The notes beneath the pieces were generated by a model. That model was not told the origin of the DNA and did no database searches. It worked only from the letters and a program-made list of their open reading frames with translations. 64,000 bases of DNA. Source: RUG695 sp050943135 (lineage in GTDB: Bacteria; Planctomycetota; Planctomycetia; Pirellulales; Thermoguttaceae). Made by a program: the position numbers and the translations under genes. The stretch spans positions 1 to 64,000 of the forward strand of contig JBMNOP010000008.1 of NCBI GenBank assembly GCA_050943135.1, in the 5' to 3' direction. Below are positions 62,899 through 64,000 of this stretch, one piece after another; positions within the stretch are counted from its first letter, which is position 1, and every line of letters starts with the position of its first letter.

Positions 62899-64000
62899 TT
62901 ATTTTTTTTTCGATGTACCCTTTTTGTCGGCATCGGGTTTGGAAACACGTGACTTTTTTTCAGCGGGCGCCTTTTTCGGTGTCGACTCGGCTTTGACGGA
63001 AGCCTTATTGGCCGATCTTTTGGCGGCCGGTTTGGCGCTTTCGGCGCCCGTTGCCTTGGCCGCCGGCTTCGATTTGGACTTCGGCTCGGACTTGGTCACA
63101 GGCCTCTTGACCGGAGGCACCTTGGCAGGGGTTGCTTTTTTTGATTCGGTCTTCTTCGATTCGGCAGGCTTCTTCCCGGCCGACTTTTTGGGATCGGCCG
63201 GCTCGGACTTCTTTACAGCGTGCTTGGCCGGCGCGGTTTTTTTCGGTGTCGGTTTGGTCCTTTTCAATTCTGCCGGTTTTTTTTCTTCGACCGGCTTCTT
63301 GACCCTGGCGGGTTTCTTAGCTTCCGGAACCTCGTTTGTCTCCGCCGGTTTTTTTTCTTCGGCGGACTTCTTGACCCTGGCGGGTTTCTTGGCTTCCGGA
63401 ACCTTGTTCGTTTCTGCCGATTTTTTTTCTTCGGCGGACTTCTTGACCCCGACGGGTTTCTTGGTTTCCGATACCTTGTTTGTTTCTGCCGGTTTTTTTT
63501 CTTCGGCGGGCTTTGTCTCCTTGGCCTTCTTGGTTTCCTTCGATTTGGGCGCAGGTTTACGGGACGCCTCTTTTTCGGCGGGCGGCTCGCTCTCGAGGTT
63601 TTCTTCCTCGTCGAGGGCGAATTGCTCTTCGAGCGGATCCTCGTCGGCGTCGAATTCGTCTTCTTCACCGTCTTCTTCACCATCTTCTTCGGCATCGAAG
63701 TTCATCTTCATCGGGGAATGACGCCGATTGCTGGCGATCTCGCGGGCGATTTGGAACGGGTCCTTCTCTTCGTCTTCGGAAAGCGGGACGAAACTGCGCT
63801 TGATCGATTCGGGATCGACCGTTTTGAGGATTTTCATCGCCCTGGCGGCGGTAGACTCGTTCATCAGCATGGCGCCGAGTTCATGCAAGAGACGGGCAAA
63901 AAGTGCGAAATCGCTTTTCGAAAAGACCCGATCCAGTCCGATCGGCACTTCGTGGTTTTCTGCATCGATATCGACGAGTTCCAACAGACGCAGCACCCGC
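62899..64000 (-). CDS. 5'-truncated protein with acidic middle and histone-H1-like tail
   Basis: The frame is open through the right edge, so the true start is outside the window; at least 366 residues remain. The first 95 are a helical domain (FSKSDFALFARLLHELGAML; AMKILKTVDPESIKRSFVPL) I cannot assign. Residues about 96-140 are very acidic (EEDGEEDGEEDEFDADEDP). The last 220 are Lys/Pro/Ala/Glu-rich, with three to four copies of a 24-residue unit of the form KSAEEKKPAETNKVPEAKKPARV. The tail resembles histone H1 or AlgP C-termini and may bind DNA or RNA. It precedes yebC on the same strand. Confidence 0.75.
   Translation of the reverse strand, partial: RVLRLLELVDIDAENHEVPIGLDRVFSKSDFALFARLLHELGAMLMNESTAARAMKILKTVDPESIKRSFVPLSEDEEKDPFQIAREIASNRRHSPMKMNFDAEEDGEEDGEEDEFDADEDPLEEQFALDEEENLESEPPAEKEASRKPAPKSKETKKAKETKPAEEKKPAETNKVSETKKPVGVKKSAEEKKSAETNKVPEAKKPARVKKSAEEKKPAETNEVPEAKKPARVKKPVEEKKPAELKRTKPTPKKTAPAKHAVKKSEPADPKKSAGKKPAESKKTESKKATPAKVPPVKRPVTKSEPKSKSKPAAKATGAESAKPAAKRSANKASVKAESTPKKAPAEKKSRVSKPDADKKGTSKKK
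63275..63505 (-). repeat. Tandem 72-bp coding repeats
   Basis: Three close copies plus a partial one of a 72-bp unit, each starting with a T-rich TTTTTTTCTTCGGCGGAC-type block on the plus strand. They encode 24-residue Lys/Glu/Pro units in the tail of the protein above. Copies differ by only a few bases. Confidence 0.8.

Noticed and set aside
63275..63505. Regular repeats that might suggest a CRISPR array
   Set aside because: The 72-bp units are contiguous, without unique spacers, and encode protein repeats in frame.

Overview
The window reads as a chromosomal stretch of an anaerobic or microaerophilic member of the Planctomycetota, probably near Pirellulales/Thermoguttaceae. The evidence is lineage-typical gene content: a TIGR03009-type protein, a Minf_1886-type protein, a long aspartokinase with four ACT domains, a TatC with a large extracytoplasmic insertion, and a dockerin-bearing beta-helix protein with the planctomycete N-terminal motif LEQRTLLAV. 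LpxA, LspA, a SurA-like foldase and an RND/TolC system indicate a Gram-negative envelope. This placement is inferred from recognised protein families only; no rRNA is present.

Layout. 1-5.1 kb (minus) holds a DUF5320 protein and an anaerobic ribonucleotide reductase module: nrdG, an nrdD fused to a glutaredoxin-like domain, and a thioredoxin-reductase-like flavoprotein. These genes have strong AGGAGG-type ribosome sites and a different codon texture from the rest, and they are followed at 5.3 kb by an IS3-type transposase remnant, so the segment looks acquired (or is an assembly join). 5.6-9.4 kb holds the surface beta-helix protein and a decayed patch with a frameshifted sigma-70 region 4 gene. 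9.4-17.6 kb has a 3-hydroxyacyl-CoA dehydrogenase, tRNA-Gly(CCC), and an RND pump with adaptor and a divergent TolC. 18.4-32.9 kb has a SurA-like protein, the TIGR03009-type protein, a possibly leaderless zinc-ribbon gene, an FGGY kinase, mutS, a Gfo/Idh/MocA oxidoreductase, gyrA, a PIN/TRAM protein and a Minf_1886-type protein. 32.9-34.6 kb is gene-poor and holds a broken crcB/fluC.

34.6-48.4 kb has a GT39-like membrane protein, an SUMF1-like protein, thrS, a CinA-like protein with a degenerate C-terminal domain, aspartokinase, and a pckA-yqaA-lspA-tatC run followed by a HAD phosphatase. 48.5-53.1 kb has nrdR, a coiled-coil membrane protein with a small membrane partner, lpxA, rpmA and obg. 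53.3-57.7 kb (minus) is ftsH, an M42 peptidase and larE. 58-64 kb has an unknown secreted protein, comEC, yebC and a 5'-truncated acidic/Lys-Pro-Ala-rich protein with a histone-H1-like tail.

The clearest system-level link is between the two ends. The nrdG-nrdD-trxB unit carries a near-consensus NrdR box over its -10 element, and nrdR itself lies at 48.5 kb. The unit appears to encode a full reductant chain (flavoprotein, CxxC domain, NrdD), and the flavoprotein lacks the usual NADPH-binding HRRxxxR motif.
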